A DNA stretch of 64,000 nucleotides from Panagrolaimus kolymaensis (GCA_028622995.1 JAJQJQ010000009.1:3286001-3350000), one strand, 5' to 3'. Positions 1 to 11,894 are shown, counted from the stretch's first letter. Numbers and translations: made by a program. Notes: a model not told the origin generated them from the letters alone.

Positions 1-123
1 TGAATTAAGAAATGTTCTTTAATCCGACTTTCTCAAACAAAAAAAAAACAGTTGTGATATATACAAAAAATGAGTATTGTCACAATTACAGTAAAAATTT
101 GTGATAATCAAAATGTGGTGACT

Positions 124-1908
124 TTAGATTTCTCTATCAATATCCCCTGTATCTTCCCTTGGAATAACTTTAAATGCTGGTCTATCCTTCTTTGGTTTCC
201 ATGTTTCTATTTCACGTTTCATAGCTTTGTTGAAAGTGATACGACCTTCTTCATTTTCATCAAAATCAACAAAATGTATTAGAATTTCAGCTTTTGGAGC
301 CAGTGCTTTCTAAAAATGAATGAATGATAAAAACTATAAAAACTATTTTATATGGAAAACTAAAGTTACCTGCAAAAATGCGAAAAATATTTTAAAATCA
401 AACATTCCTTCAATATCCAAAATATATAATTTTTGGATTTTATTTTTCCATGGAAGTTCTATTAAAGAATTCATTGTTTCATTTGTTACTTGACAACCTT
501 CGATACTAAAATATTATTTCTTTTTTTGATTTAAATAAAAAAAATTTTAAAAAAACATACACTATTTTTTCCAAATTAATTAAAGGAGTCAAAAAATTTT
601 CCAAAGTTATAATATTTCTGTTTTCGTCATATATTTTATAAACATATAAACCCTTGAGGCTTTCGAACTTTGATATTAATTCGAAATTGTTTTGAGATAT
701 ATGTGTAGTAGAGCTAATTTTATTGCACTTCACTATTTTTGGCACCAATAATTCTAATAAAGCTAGTCCATCTGAATCGTCGATATAATATGTATCAGTA
801 ACCCAACAGTTTTTTCCTTTAAAATTTTCCAATTCTATTGATTTATAGGCAAATGTGAATCTATCGTATTCAATGTAATCCACAAATAGATATGGAGCTT
901 TTTTAAAGAAATATTTGCTGCATCGATGTAACTTTTTCATGACATTTTTATTTGTAACTTCAATAATATAATTTATTATTGGTTTTGGTAAACCTTTTTG
1001 ATTGGCGGCTTCAGTTTCTTTATTTGATGGTTCATGGCTTTCAATTTTAGGAATTTCGTAACTTTTTGGTTTTTGAAAATTATATGTTCCGAAATTAATA
1101 CCAACGTCGCAAAGAGCCTTCACATTTTCACCTACATTTTGCTATAAAGTTTAATTTTTTGAAAGAAATTTCAGAGATTTCAAAACTTACTTTTATAAAT
1201 GCTTCAAACAAATACTTATCCAGAGGAATATTTTCTTTTTCAAAAAATTCCAAATAAAAACTATTAAATTTTCTTTTCCATTTAACCTTTAATAATTCTT
1301 CCATTGTTTGTGTCGTTGAGCGGCATTTTCTAGCGCTAAAAAAAAAAAAAAATTAAATCTTTTAAATTTAAAATTAATCCTTACAAAATATTAAAAGCAG
1401 CTGGAACATATTTCAATAAATTTTCAATGGCCACATCTGAACCATCAGGATGGCTAATTCTTACACGTTCTAATTCAAGTTCTTCGACTTTACCCGATTT
1501 TGTTAGAATTTTATATTCTTCATACGATAAATGACCACCTTCGATAATAATTAAGCGGGCATCACATCGCACAATTTTTGGTAATAACAATCGATGACTT
1601 TTATATTTTTCAACACGAACTTCTTGAGTAATCCAAACATTATTAAACAATTCAAATTCATCATCTTCATAAACATCGATGCAATCATCAAAGTTTTCAA
1701 CTTCAAGCCTGCTTTTCTTACAGCTTTCAAAGTTTGCTTTATCAACGATGCAATAAGGAGCTTTCTTATAAAAATATTTACATGAAAAGTAAAGCTTTCT
1801 CATAACTTCGGCATTTGCGTATTTAATGACAAATTTATTCATTTTTGGTGGAAGAGCCAATAATCGTAGATAAGGATTGCCATTAAAGAAAACTATTTTT
1901 GGTTCCAT
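124..1908 (-). CDS. Two-module F-box-like 'CKYF' family protein, 523 aa
   Basis: I read five exons: 1908-1385, 1335-1191, 1141-561, 505-370 and 309-124, with GT..AG borders and one open frame ending TAA at 124-126. Each module begins with a short helical F-box-like stretch around a Lys-Leu...Cys-Lys-Tyr-Phe motif (module 1 near residue 38; module 2 in exon 3, where it reads CSKYFF). A Val-Asp strand and LRR-like text follow. The second module ends with an exon carrying a Trp-Lys-Pro motif, which module 1 lacks. The same module occurs in the genes at 17736-18863, 53454-55662 and 61933-62808, so this is a local family. By analogy with nematode F-box families it may be a substrate adaptor for ubiquitin ligases, but no canonical F-box can be named with certainty. 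The start is the first ATG after an in-frame intron-like AT-rich stretch. The exon structure is well supported; the function is a guess. Confidence 0.72.
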
Positions 1909-2344
1909 ATTCAATAACCTAAATAAAATTAATAAATAAAGTTTATCAACAAAATAAATTTCAACGAATGAAAAAAGCAAAGAAAAATTCGTAAAAGATA
2001 GCTTTTTATTTTGTTGAACTAAATTTGGCAAAAAATGTATTATAGATATTCACAAAAATAACCTCAAAGCATACTTAACCATAGAAAAAAAACAAAATCA
2101 GCCAATTGTAAAGATTCTTATATCAGGAGAAAAAAAAGAGAAACTTTTAGAATGAATTGTAAATTTTGAACGATATAAATATAATTTGTAAATAAAAGCA
2201 TTAAAAAAATTATTATGCTTCGTTTATGCTTTGATTTTGTAATTTCTCTCTTTTTTCTTTTCTTTTTTTTGAAAAAACTAGAGTAAACATTTTCCTTCAC
2301 TTTAATTTGTTCTAACGCGAAAAAAAAATTTAGAACCCTTTTTA
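1909..2344. other. AT-rich intergenic stretch
   Basis: This holds the likely promoter of the minus-strand gene that starts at 1908, plus poly-A and poly-T runs. I see no supportable gene. The open frame on the minus strand at 2118-2351 is low-complexity Lys/Phe text and looks accidental. Confidence 0.6.
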
Positions 2345-2482
2345 TCAGCATCTGCGTTGGACATTTTGATGTAATTTTTTTTTATTCCATTGTTAACTGT
2401 ATTTTTTGTTTAAAATTAATTTAGCAGTTATAAAAATATGTCATCGGCTGAAATTCAAAAGTTTGTAGCTTTTGCATATTAA
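2345..2482 (+). pseudogene. UFL1 5'-end relic
   Basis: An ATG at 2438-2440 is followed by codons for Met-Ser-Ser-Ala-Glu-Ile-Gln-Lys, almost the same as the start of the intact UFL1 at 6985. The upstream text (GCGTTGG.CATTTTG) also matches the DNA just before UFL1. The frame then runs into a TAA about 14 codons in and the likeness ends. No other UFL1 exon follows. It is a copied fragment of the promoter plus first exon. Similar fragments of the 3' end and the middle of UFL1 lie at 17.5 and 23.6 kb. Confidence 0.75.
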
Positions 2483-3770
2483 TAAACGGTATCAAAATTG
2501 GCTTTTTTTCCATTTGTATTCCATGGACTTAAAGAATTGACGCTTAGATCATCATTATTTATTATGAGTTGTCGATCAATAATACATTGATAAATTCCCT
2601 TTTTTTTATTTTGAGGATTTAAAGGAGCTAGTATCAAAGATAAAAAAAAATGCACATCCTATTTTTTTGTTAACTTTAATTTCAAGATTTTATCAAAATT
2701 TTCTTTTTTAAAAACAAAGGTGAAAATTTTTTGTTTTATTTATTGGTTTGAATACTTGAATACAAGAAAAATTTAACAATAAACTCCAGCAAATAAAACT
2801 TGGTTAGGAATATTTTCAGGTCTGGCAATATCGTCACTGTTTTCGCCAGTTTTTTCAATTTGTTCCATTGAAACTATGAAATAAAGGAAAGGATGATTGG
2901 CGATAAATTTTTTAGGAGGTAATGCACTTCTTGGTACTGCACCAAATCCTGTTGCAGCACTAGCTTCAGTTCCATATTCATCAACCTGAAAAAATAAAAC
3001 TTTATAATTGGTTGTTTAAAAATAATTATTAATACTTACGCTTATTGTGGCACTGTGAATAGCTTGATCGATGGCATGCCCTTCATCAAACATCTTTGTT
3101 AAATCAGCCCAATCTTGAAACATTTCGCTGATTCCAATATTTTTTAAAGTATCTTCTAAATCATATTTTGCAGAAATTTTAAATGCTGGAATTGTGACAT
3201 CAATTTTATCACAAATTATTGGACTGAATAAAAAAAAACTTTATTTCTGACCAAAAAATACACAATTAAAATTACCCTTTGGCACATTTCATAAACATCG
3301 AATAATCAAAGGATTGAATTAAAGCTTCCAACCCATCTTTTTTCTTTGGCAAAACTACAAACATGAAAACCCTTTCGCCTTTATATGGAAGTTGAACAGC
3401 TTTCCAATTTTTATCTTCAGCATATTTGATCGTAAAGAAATTTCCAGTCATCATATTCATTTTCCGAGGTGGATTTGAGTGAAAAATGTCTTCTTGCCTT
3501 GGATTAAAACGCTTTTTCCAATTTGCGATAAAATGAATAACGTTTACAAGCATTATGGATGGCGCCGGTGTTAAAGTATCACTGTCAACAAAAGTTTCTA
3601 TTTTTCCTTTTGTTGCATCTTTAACAAAATTGTTGATATCCTGAATTTTTTTTATTAGTTATTGGTAGATATTTGCTTAGGGAAAAACATTGAATTGCGA
3701 TTTTTATGGAAGATTACACCATTATATTCGTAAAAATTCTGACCGAATAAAATTTAATATTTTTTTACTC

Positions 3771-4401
3771 TTATAGCGTAGATTAACGTTATGGACAAGT
3801 TTCAGAATTTTACTCTTACTCATTCTGGAGTTCCACGTCTTCAAAGTTTACAATTTGTAAGTTTTGAAATATCCCAAAGGAAAACTTTTTTTCACAATCC
3901 CGAGTACCAACTTTTTTTCCTATAGGATTAAAGGTAAAAGCCTACTGAAAAATCCTATCGAATAAAAAAAATTTTTTACAGGGGGGAAAAAATACTTTTG
4001 ACCCCTAGAACACGGGTAAAAGCACACGATACAAAAGAAAGTTTATTGAAAGCTTTATGATAAACATTATTTTCGAAGGAAATGTTTTGTAGGAATATTA
4101 AAACAAACATAAAAAAATTATTGGTAAGAATAAAAAAATTATATGCCTTACATATGGCATCATACCAACTCAATATCCATGACACCCGAAATGCATTTAG
4201 ATCTAAAATTTCGAAATATTCAAACTTTTTTTATTTTTGCTTCCAATCATCATTTTTTTATGTAATTTGAGTCGTAAAAACCGAATTTGAAGTCCGTTTG
4301 TTCACTTTTTTTGCTAATTTTTGGAATAATGCATAGCTTAATATGCAAATTTTTATTATCAATAATACCTTTTTGTTTGAAATGTTTTCATATTTTAATA
4401 T
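3771..4401 (+). repeat. Left arm of foldback element
   Basis: This is the reverse complement of 5279-5911 with very few differences seen by eye. Examples are GACGTGGAACTCCAGAATG on the right against its complement near 3820. Confidence 0.85.
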
Positions 4402-5278
4402 ATGTTCAAGATTTTTTACAAATTTTTTTTAATAAAATTTTTTACTATTTTCTCTGCTCTATTTTTTAAAAATGAATCCATAAAAAATAAACTATGCTTG
4501 TGGTTTTGTGAAAAACAATCTTGACCTTGCTAATTATTTTTTTGTTATTTGGTTGATTCACACTTATTTTGTTTTATAAAAAAGAATGCTTTTAATAAAC
4601 ATTCTTCTTGAAGTTCAGGAACTTTGACGAATTTCATGTTGAGGTTTAAAGAAGCAGTTTGAAAACTGACTAATTTCTAATTTATCGTGGGCTATTTATA
4701 GTAATAAAAGAATGCGCGCGCAAAATATCAAAGAATATCAATTCACACCTATTTGTTAGAATCCTCAAAGAAACTTACAAAAGAAGCAAGTAAGGTTTTT
4801 TATAAAAAATTGGGAAATGCCAAAATAAAAATTATTTTGGTTGTAAAAAGATTCCATGATGCCAAAAGCTTTTTTCCAATAGATAAATTACTTTTAAATA
4901 CAACAAAAGAATTAAAAATAATTTTTCAATAATTATAGCTTACAAAAAAGTAACATCAAACATTTATTAAGTTGATTGATGCATAACTTTGAATTTCATT
5001 AGATATCTTTAAAATATTTGTATAAAAATGATGAGGGAAAAACTAACAAATAACGTAAAAAATATTGCTGTATGTTTTTTTTCTTTAAATAGGTTTAAAG
5101 ATGGTAAAACAAAATAAATAAAGTTACAGTTAAAAAAAGCAATTATTCTAAACACAAACATTATAATTATAAATCAACAATATTGAAAAAGATAATTTTA
5201 AATATTGATTTAATTAGGAAATTGACGTAAAAATTCCAGTAATAAATTTACATTTTACGTATAAATAAAAAAAAAATA

Positions 5279-5911
5279 ATATTAAAATATGAAAACATTT
5301 CAAACAAAAAGGTATTATTGATAATAAAAATTTGCATATTAAGCTATGCATTATTCCAAAAATTAGCAAAAAAAAGTGAACAAACGGACTTCAAATTCGG
5401 TTTTTACGACTCAAATTACATAAAAAAATGATGATTGGAAGCAAAAATAAAAAAAGTTTGAATATTTCGAAATTTTAGATCTAAATGCATTTCGGGTGTC
5501 ATGGATATTGAGTTGGTATGATGCCATATGTAAGGCATATAATTTTTTTATTCTTACCAATAATTTTTTTTATGTTTGTTTTAATATTCCTACAAAACAT
5601 TTCCTTCGAAAATAATGTTTATCATAAAGCTTTCAATAAACTTTCTTTTGTATCGTGTGCTTTTACCCGTGTTCTAGGGGTCAAAAGTATTTTTTCCCCC
5701 CTGTAAAAAATTTTTTTTATTCGATAGGATTTTTCAGTAGGCTTTTACCTTTAATCCTATAGGAAAAAAAGTTGGTACTCGGGATTGTGAAAAAAAGTTT
5801 TCCTTTGGGATATTTCAAAACTTACAAATTGTAAACTTTGAAGACGTGGAACTCCAGAATGAGTAAGAGTAAAATTCTGAAACTTGTCCATAACGTTAAT
5901 CTACGCTATAA
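5279..5911 (-). repeat. Right arm of foldback element
   Basis: Mirror copy of 3771-4401. The stretch at 5912-6155, between this arm and the first serpin exon, is non-coding and holds no recognisable serpin exon. Confidence 0.85.
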
Positions 5912-6330
5912 ATTACCCCTAGAACAAGCCATAATTAAATAATTATAGAATTTTCAATTTTCGTGGTGAGACAATTCTGTAACTCGATTTTCGTCTAAAG
6001 ACGCTATAAATCTGAATTAAGATTCGTGATCTACGCATTTTTTTACCCTAGGATCCGACTTTTCAGCCTCGATTAACCATAGATGAGTTTTTTCATGTCC
6101 GCCAGGTATCAATTTGTCCCGAATTAAAAAAAAATTCGATTTTAAATTTAAAAAAATTGCATACTTTGACCAAGAACGTTGGCAATTTCATCAGCTGTTT
6201 TACCATTTGCTCCAGCCTAAACCATTGCAAGGGCATTCGAAATAGAAGCGGGAGAAAAAATTGATGGATTTTTGGAATCTGTGCTTTTCAAATAATTGAA
6301 ACAAAAATTTACTTCGGATTCAAAACTCAT

Positions 6331-6984
6331 AATAAAGTTACTTTTTTTAAATTAATAAAACAACGTTTTCTTTTGATTTTGTACAAAAAAACTGAGAAAG
6401 ATTTTTAAGTAGGTTTGAAACACAATGACCTTCAAATATTAGCTTTGCAAAATACTTTTATACCATACGTGGGCACGGCCAGAAGACAATTTTCGAAATT
6501 TTAGGCTTCATAATTTGGAGCAAAGGGTTTACCCTGTTGATTTTTTTCAAAAAAAATATCCAAAATTTTCGGAATCACCACATCGATTTTTATTTTCTAT
6601 TAGATTTTCTCAAATTTTGCGCTACATAGACCAAAATCCTTGCGCTACATTCTACATAAAAGACGATAATCGTCTGAATCGTCCCCACTTGCCCATGTAT
6701 GTTTTATACCATGCATTTTTTTAATCAGAGGATATTTTTTTGTACTTTTACTTTTTTACAAAACCTTCAAAACCCGAAGACACAGAATAGAAAATTAAAA
6801 AGGCTTTTTTTTAAATACTCCCAAATTTTAATTTTATGTTTAACTCATTTAACATTTTACTCGAAGGTAAAAAATCCCGTAACGAAAATATATTTGAACT
6901 TTATCAGCTGCGTTGGCCATTTTGGAAATAAATCTAATCGTCGCCTTTTTTTAAACTCAGAGCATATATAATTATTTTTAGGAT
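6331..6984. promoter_or_regulatory. Divergent intergenic region between the serpin relic and UFL1
   Basis: It separates the minus-strand serpin start from UFL1 on the plus strand, so it should hold the UFL1 promoter. The segment just before the ATG was also copied to about 2345. I see no clear TATA box; the text is AT-rich throughout. Small open frames near 6515-6971 have no family resemblance and are left out. Confidence 0.45.
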
Positions 6985-9900
6985 ATGTCTTGGGCTGAAA
7001 TTCAAAAGCTTGCAGCTGATTTACAGCGAATTCAATCCACTGAAGCTGCGGAAAAGTTAGTTTCAATTCAAAAACATAAATCAAAACTACAAAAATTGTT
7101 TTTTTGTTTTTTAGACTTTCGGATTCAAATTGCGTTGAAATTATTTCTCGTTTAATTACAACTAAACTCATCGATGTTGTATTTACTTGCGATGGAAAAG
7201 AATATATTACTCGCAAGCATTTGGTTACTGAAATCAAGCATCAATGCGCTGGAGCTGATGGACGAATTGCAATTACAACTCTTGCAGCAAAGTTAAACGT
7301 GGATTTGAAAAATGCTGAGCAGGGAGTGAATGCCTTGGTCAAAAGTTTGCCTAGCACTTATTTGATTTCTGCTGGAGAATTAATTACAGCGTAAGATTTA
7401 AAAAAAATATAAAAGGTTTTTATCTAAAAAAACTTTTTTCCTTTAGTGAATTCATCGATCAACTTTGTACCAAACTCAATAAACTTTTGGATGATGTTGG
7501 CCAACTTTCAATTCTTCATTTAACTAATTTCTGGAACATTCCCATCGAATTTCTTAATCAACATGTGATTTCTGAAGTCGGAAACAAAGTCCATGCTGTA
7601 AAAGACGGGGATCAACTTTACACAAAAAAATTCATTGAGATCCAAAAGGATCGACTCCTTAGTGCCACTCGAGCCACAACTTATTCCACATCTTTAAGTT
7701 CTTATTTTGAAGCGTTAAATATTCCTGAAACACTTTTCTTCAAAATTCTGAATGAACTTTTGGCGAATAAATTATTGAATGGCGAAATTATTGGTTCAAA
7801 AAATTCATTGAAATCCGTTTATGTTCCTGAAGTTCAAAGTGCTTTAGTCAAGCGATATGTTCGAGACACTCTTCTCAGCCAAAGGCATATTTCCAATGAT
7901 AATTTGCGAAAAATGAATGTTCAAACTAATAATGCATTTTTCTCAAAAGTTTTGAGCCCAAATGAATGCTCTCAGTTAATGTATTTGCCGAATATGGTGC
8001 TTCTCAAAGATTTATATATGCAAATTTTCGATAATGTTCAAGGTTTTGTTATTTTTTTCTTTTACTCCTATATTTAATAAACATGAAAATAATTTTAGAA
8101 ATCATGCGTGAGAAAAATTATTGCAACGTCGAGGATGTCATTAACAACATTGCTGAGGGCTTCGAGGAAGAAGATATAAATTCCATAATTGAAATGATGA
8201 TCGCTGAAAATAAAGATTCCAAATGGTATTATCCAGAAAATTCAAACAACAACTTTGTGTTTAATGAAATTATGCTGGAAAAAGCAAAAGGAGTTTTGGA
8301 AAGTTATATTTCTGAAGAAGCAACTCGAATTTTGCCTGAAATGAGAGACGCTTTAAAAGATCAAAAAATCAACAAAGGTGGACATGGCGGTGGTGGAGGT
8401 GGAAAAAATAAAGATGAAGATGTAAGTTTCTAAATAAATTTTTGGCAAAAATGAATAATAATTAGTTTTATTTTAGGATGATTGGGGAAGTGGCGGAGGT
8501 GCAGGAAAAAATAAGAAAAAAGGTGGTGGCGGCGGTAAGAAACCAGCCGCCAGCAAAAAAGCAACCCAAACCAGCGATGGCGATATTTTGAGAAATATTA
8601 TTTCTGGATATTCCTTGGATGAAAATGAAATAATCAGCAAACTTGAAAATTCACCCATTATTCCAACCGAATTAATTCCTGACATTTCTGAAATTCTCTT
8701 GACTCAATGTAACGAAGCTTTTCGAAAACAATTGGAAGCTCAATATTCTGCTGGAGGCGCTGGAATTAAAGAATCTAAAAATGCAATTGAAGGATGCCAA
8801 AAAAAGGTCACTGAATTATATAATAATTTTTGCATATTCGATCAAGGCACCTCAATTTTTGTCGATGAAATTCTTGCTGCTGATTTGCAACAATATTTAC
8901 TTAAAAGTTTTGGAAATGATATTGCTGCTACAGTTTTGAGAAGCTACAGTGACGTTGCTGAAGGGGTAACGTTAACACCAAAAGTTAGTGGAACTTCTTC
9001 AGTTTCTCCACCCTACTTTTTCACTTTTTTTCATTTTTCCCTTATTTTACAGGGGGGACCAAGGGAATTTCCTACTTTAACAGGGGAGACCAAAGGAATT
9101 TTTTTTCTTCAAGAGGGAGTCGAACTTTCGACTTTCTCACAGTCAATGGTACTAACCACTCGACTATAGAAGCTTCAAAGACCTTTGTTTCAAACTTGAA
9201 TATATTGAAATCCAAAAAAAATATAATAACTAATTATTTATTCACAAAAAAGAATAGATTTATTCATGAGTACTGTTGGATAACCTGTTGCCAAAAATGA
9301 AAAAAACCTAAATTATTAATTGCAAATTCTTTTCTCCAACAATGTTCAACGATGTAATCTGCCAATGAAGATCTATGGGTTCCATATCGGGTTTTGTGAG
9401 CAGCTTTAAACTTTTGTCAGCTGCTTTCTATTCCTTGGGTGTAAGCACCATTTTCGGGATTAATAAAATTTTCTGAGTGGTTAACGGTTAAATGAGTATA
9501 GCCTTGTGGAAGTTGATCAATGCGAAAGTATGCACGCCACAAATCACTGATTATTATGGACCCTGGAGCAATTCGAGATTGAATGATAGGAAGAAGGGTA
9601 TCAGCGTTTCGAAGAGGAACAATTTCCATAAAGCAATTAGAAGGATTTTCACGTTCAATACCTCCAAAAATCCATACTTGTTCAGTAATGATTCGTCCTG
9701 AAAAACATAAACCTAATAAACGCTTTGATGGATACAACTAACCTTTATTATATTTCCGTTTAGAAATGACGGTTTCGTCAATTTCAACTACCACTCCGGG
9801 TCCACCAATAACTTTAGGATGGGCAACATAATGATCAACACAAACATCGCGACAGAATTGAAGCCAATCACAAATTGTAGCATCACCAAGATTACTTTCA

Positions 9901-11177
9901 TCTCGACCCATTTCCCAACGAATATTTTTATATTGAACTATTTCACGACTCCACCAATAGACAATTTCAAAAACCTTAAAATAAAAATAAATAAAATTCT
10001 AAGAAGTCTCTAATTAACCTCAATCAGCTTCAAATGTGTACCACTAAAAAATGTATCTTTTAAAAAAGAAACTTCTTTACGACATGAAGTGGTGCGGCAT
10101 CTCCAAACATCAGGTTTGTTGGAACGCTTCTGTAATCGCATCTCTCCAGAACACACACAAATCTTTTTATCAGGAATAATACCCAATTCTTGAAAGCATT
10201 TTACAACTTCTTCTTCATCAGCTAATTGGAGTTTAATAATATCACGATGGCGGAACAATTTTAAATCATTCAAAACAGAAAAAAAAACCATGACGAGAAC
10301 AAATAAATGATAAAAATAAACTCCAGACTATCTTGTTTTTTATGTTTAAATAACCAAAAAAAAAGAAAGACTATAAACAAAAATAGCGCTCCCTTTCAAT
10401 GATATTTGAAAAAGCTCAAACTGACAGATGCGCATCTCGATGATTCATTTAGAAATGCAAGTTTAAAGGTTATAAAAAAACCTTTAGCTTTTGTGGAAAT
10501 TCAAAAAAAATTCCTTTGGTCTCCCCTGTTAAAGTAGGAAATTCCCTTGGTCCCCCCTGTAAAATAAGGGAAAAATGAAAAAAAGTGAAAAAGTAGGGTG
10601 GAGAAACTGAAGAAGTGCCTTAGTTTACATTAATAATTTATATGCTTAAAAACTAATTTTTTTGGATTTGTTTTAGATTCGCGACGAATGCATCCAAAAT
10701 ATCGATGATTCAGTGGCTCGAAAAACAATCAAAGATTTATTTGAAAGTTTAACCAATATCGAAGCTTTCCACGATAAAATCAATCAACTAAATGATTGCG
10801 GTTTAAGAATTACTTCACCTGATAAAAAAACTCGTGAAAATTTAATCAGAAATTATATTCATGAATCCAAACACAAACTTGAAACTCTCAATGATCCACC
10901 TTCAGAACTTTTGGCTTTTATCATTACATTTATTGGACTCAAAACAAATTCAGCCATTTATGCTTCCGGGAAATTCGTTGGTCCATTAATCAAAAAATTA
11001 GCTGAAGTTTGTTCGAAAGATGATGAACCTCTTCCACCGGAAGTTGTTGAACAGCTTACTGAAGCTCAAAGCCTTGTTATAAGCTTAATCAAGAAAAAAG
11101 GCGCCACTGAAAAGGATCCAGATCGAATAAAGTTTAAAGAAATTTTAAGTAATTTGCAGAAAGAGTATCTTAATTAA
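6985..11177 (+). CDS. ufl-1: UFM1-protein ligase 1 homologue (UFL1), 757 aa
   Basis: Six exons: 6985-7055, 7115-7390, 7447-8042, 8099-8421, 8477-8983 and 10677-11177. They join in one frame of 758 codons including TAA; human UFL1 is 794 residues. The N-terminus (MSWAEIQKLAADLQRIQ), the conserved domain that follows, a Gly/Lys-rich linker at about residues 405-450, and the C-terminal helical part are all in family order. UFL1 is the E3-type ligase that transfers UFM1 to targets such as ribosomal protein uL24 at the ER membrane, working with UFBP1/DDRGK1; that is family knowledge. The last intron is 1.69 kb because a Merlin-type transposon (8993-10616) sits in it; the exons on both sides are undamaged. 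Three broken partial copies lie at 2.3, 17.5 and 23.6 kb. Confidence 0.95.
9109..9178 (-). other. tRNA-like sequence with A and B boxes inside the Merlin element
   Basis: Read on the minus strand, this holds TAGTCGAGTGG (like a pol III A box) and, about 30 bases on, AGTTCGACTCC (like a B box). A six-pair stem TTGACT/AGTCGA with loop GTGAGAA would put GAG at the anticodon. The T stem and variable region are too short and mispaired for a working tRNA. It is best seen as a degenerate tRNA-derived piece lying just inside the terminal repeat. Confidence 0.35.
9264..10291 (-). pseudogene. Merlin/ISXO2-like DDE transposase, one nonsense codon
   Basis: Exons 10291-10019, 9974-9743 and 9697-9264 join in frame to 313 codons. 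The N-terminal part has a zinc-ribbon-like Cys pattern (CVCSG...WRCRTTSC). The catalytic residues are Asp in Glu-Ile-Asp-Glu-Thr, Asp in Ser-Asp-Leu-Trp-Arg, and Glu in Gly-Ile-Glu-Ser-Ser. Directly after that Glu, at 9417-9419, a TGA stands where the family has Trp in an E-x-x-W block. The text downstream of the stop is still in family (His-Lys-Thr-Arg-Tyr-Gly..). So this is a very recently inactivated copy, or one base is wrong. It would catalyse cut-and-paste of the 1.6-kb element. Confidence 0.85.
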
Positions 11178-11706
11178 TACTTTATATTCCTTAACTGAAA
11201 AAGGCTATTATAAATCTATTATAAATATTTAATATCGAAAAAAGTTATTATTTAATAGCGAAATATAAAATAAATTATTTTTGAAGAATAAAATATTAGA
11301 GACATCTGTTAACAATGTTAATTTATTAAAAAAATTTAATAAAAAGTTTAAATTTTGCATTCTATTTGTTTATGAAAAATTAATTTGAAATAATTTCTTT
11401 TATGTCTTTTGATCACATATTGTGCTATTTAATTCCTTGCATTTATTTATCAAAGCAAAATATATAACAAATATATTAATACCTCTTTACATTCTTTCAG
11501 TATTTTCTTTTTTTCGTATGATAAGAAAGATAAGCGTAAAAAAATCACGCTATTTCCATAGTGCTTTCACTTGTAAAAAAAACTTGGTGTTAACGAAGAA
11601 GGAAAATAATTGATTGGCCACCATATTTGGAAATTTTTATTTAATGTCGGATAAGCAGCAACAACGGGCAGTAACACCACTAAAAATCCGAGTGCCGCGT
11701 AAAGAT
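11178..11706. other. AT-rich region after UFL1
   Basis: It holds the likely UFL1 3' UTR; AATAAA-like signals occur near 11270-11290 (ATAAAATAAATT, GAATAAAATATT). I see no gene. The last bases, CCGCA at 11707-11711, are the left copy of the target duplication of the next LTR element. Confidence 0.5.
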
Positions 11707-11711
11707 CCGCA

Positions 11712-11894
11712 TGTTGCGGCGATCAGGACACCACAAACAGTATATTGAGATGAGAGAGAGAAATGAGACGACTGTTTTCCAAATACTTTATTCTTACACA
11801 AATGAAACTTTTTAATATTACAAAACAAATGACAATAAAGATATTATGCTAATTTTAGGTTAGAGAAATGAAGATGATCACGAGTGTCGTGACA
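11712..11894 (-). repeat. 3' LTR of the small element
   Basis: Direct repeat of 13703-13885; contains an AATAAAG-type signal on the minus strand. Confidence 0.85.

Larger units (their letters stand above)
3771..5911. mobile_element. Foldback (long inverted repeat) DNA element
   Basis: The left arm at 3771-4401 and the right arm at 5279-5911 are nearly perfect reverse complements of about 630 bases. The ends read TTATAGCGTAG and CTACGCTATAA. The centre (about 880 bases) is AT-rich with no gene. Short open frames inside the arms are mirror images of each other and not genes. It codes for no transposase, so it would be a non-autonomous foldback or MITE-like element. It sits where the second exon of a serpin is expected. 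A target duplication is not clear; at most TA or TTA is shared at the ends. Confidence 0.85.
2773..6330 (-). pseudogene. Serpin pseudogene split by a foldback element
   Basis: Serpin exons can be read at 6330-6160 (start; helix A and B region), 3640-3276 (contains a serpin-like Met-Leu-Val-Asn..Phe-Ile-Ala-Asn-Trp segment), 3223-3040 and 2985-2773. The last exon has the hinge [10 protein letters not shown], a reactive loop with a likely P1 Arg followed by Ser, and the C-terminal Pro-Phe-Leu-Tyr-Phe. Three facts mark it as dead: an in-frame TAG in exon 1 (within Ala-Met-Val-stop-Ala-Gly-Ala), absence of the whole second exon that the intact paralogue at 14558-16026 has, and a 2.1-kb inverted-repeat element lying in its place. 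There is no signal peptide, so the parent was probably an intracellular serpin. The 3' half is open, so a short product cannot be excluded. Confidence 0.85.
8993..10616 (-). mobile_element. Merlin-type (IS1595-like) DNA transposon in a UFL1 intron
   Basis: Terminal inverted repeats of about 115 bases (8993-9108 and 10502-10616) begin ACTTCTTCAGTTTCTCC and are almost identical. Between them, on the minus strand, lies a three-exon transposase with the DDE layout of the ISXO2-like/IS1016 family, which in animals defines Merlin elements. Merlin target duplications are 8-9 bases; none is clear here (the flanks share only TTAGT). The element lies fully inside the last UFL1 intron, in the opposite orientation. 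Confidence 0.85.

Noticed and set aside
3976..5706. Mirror-image open frames in the foldback arms
   Set aside because: They encode the same low-complexity peptide on both strands of an inverted repeat, with no codon bias or family.
8473..8685. Pro-rich minus-strand frame
   Set aside because: Antisense shadow of the Gly/Lys linker of UFL1.
9109..9178. Functional tRNA gene
   Set aside because: The T stem and variable region cannot form properly, and the acceptor stem is weak; listed only as tRNA-like.
8985..10624. Target duplication for the Merlin element
   Set aside because: Only TTAGT is shared near both ends, and not at equal distances, so I do not claim a duplication.
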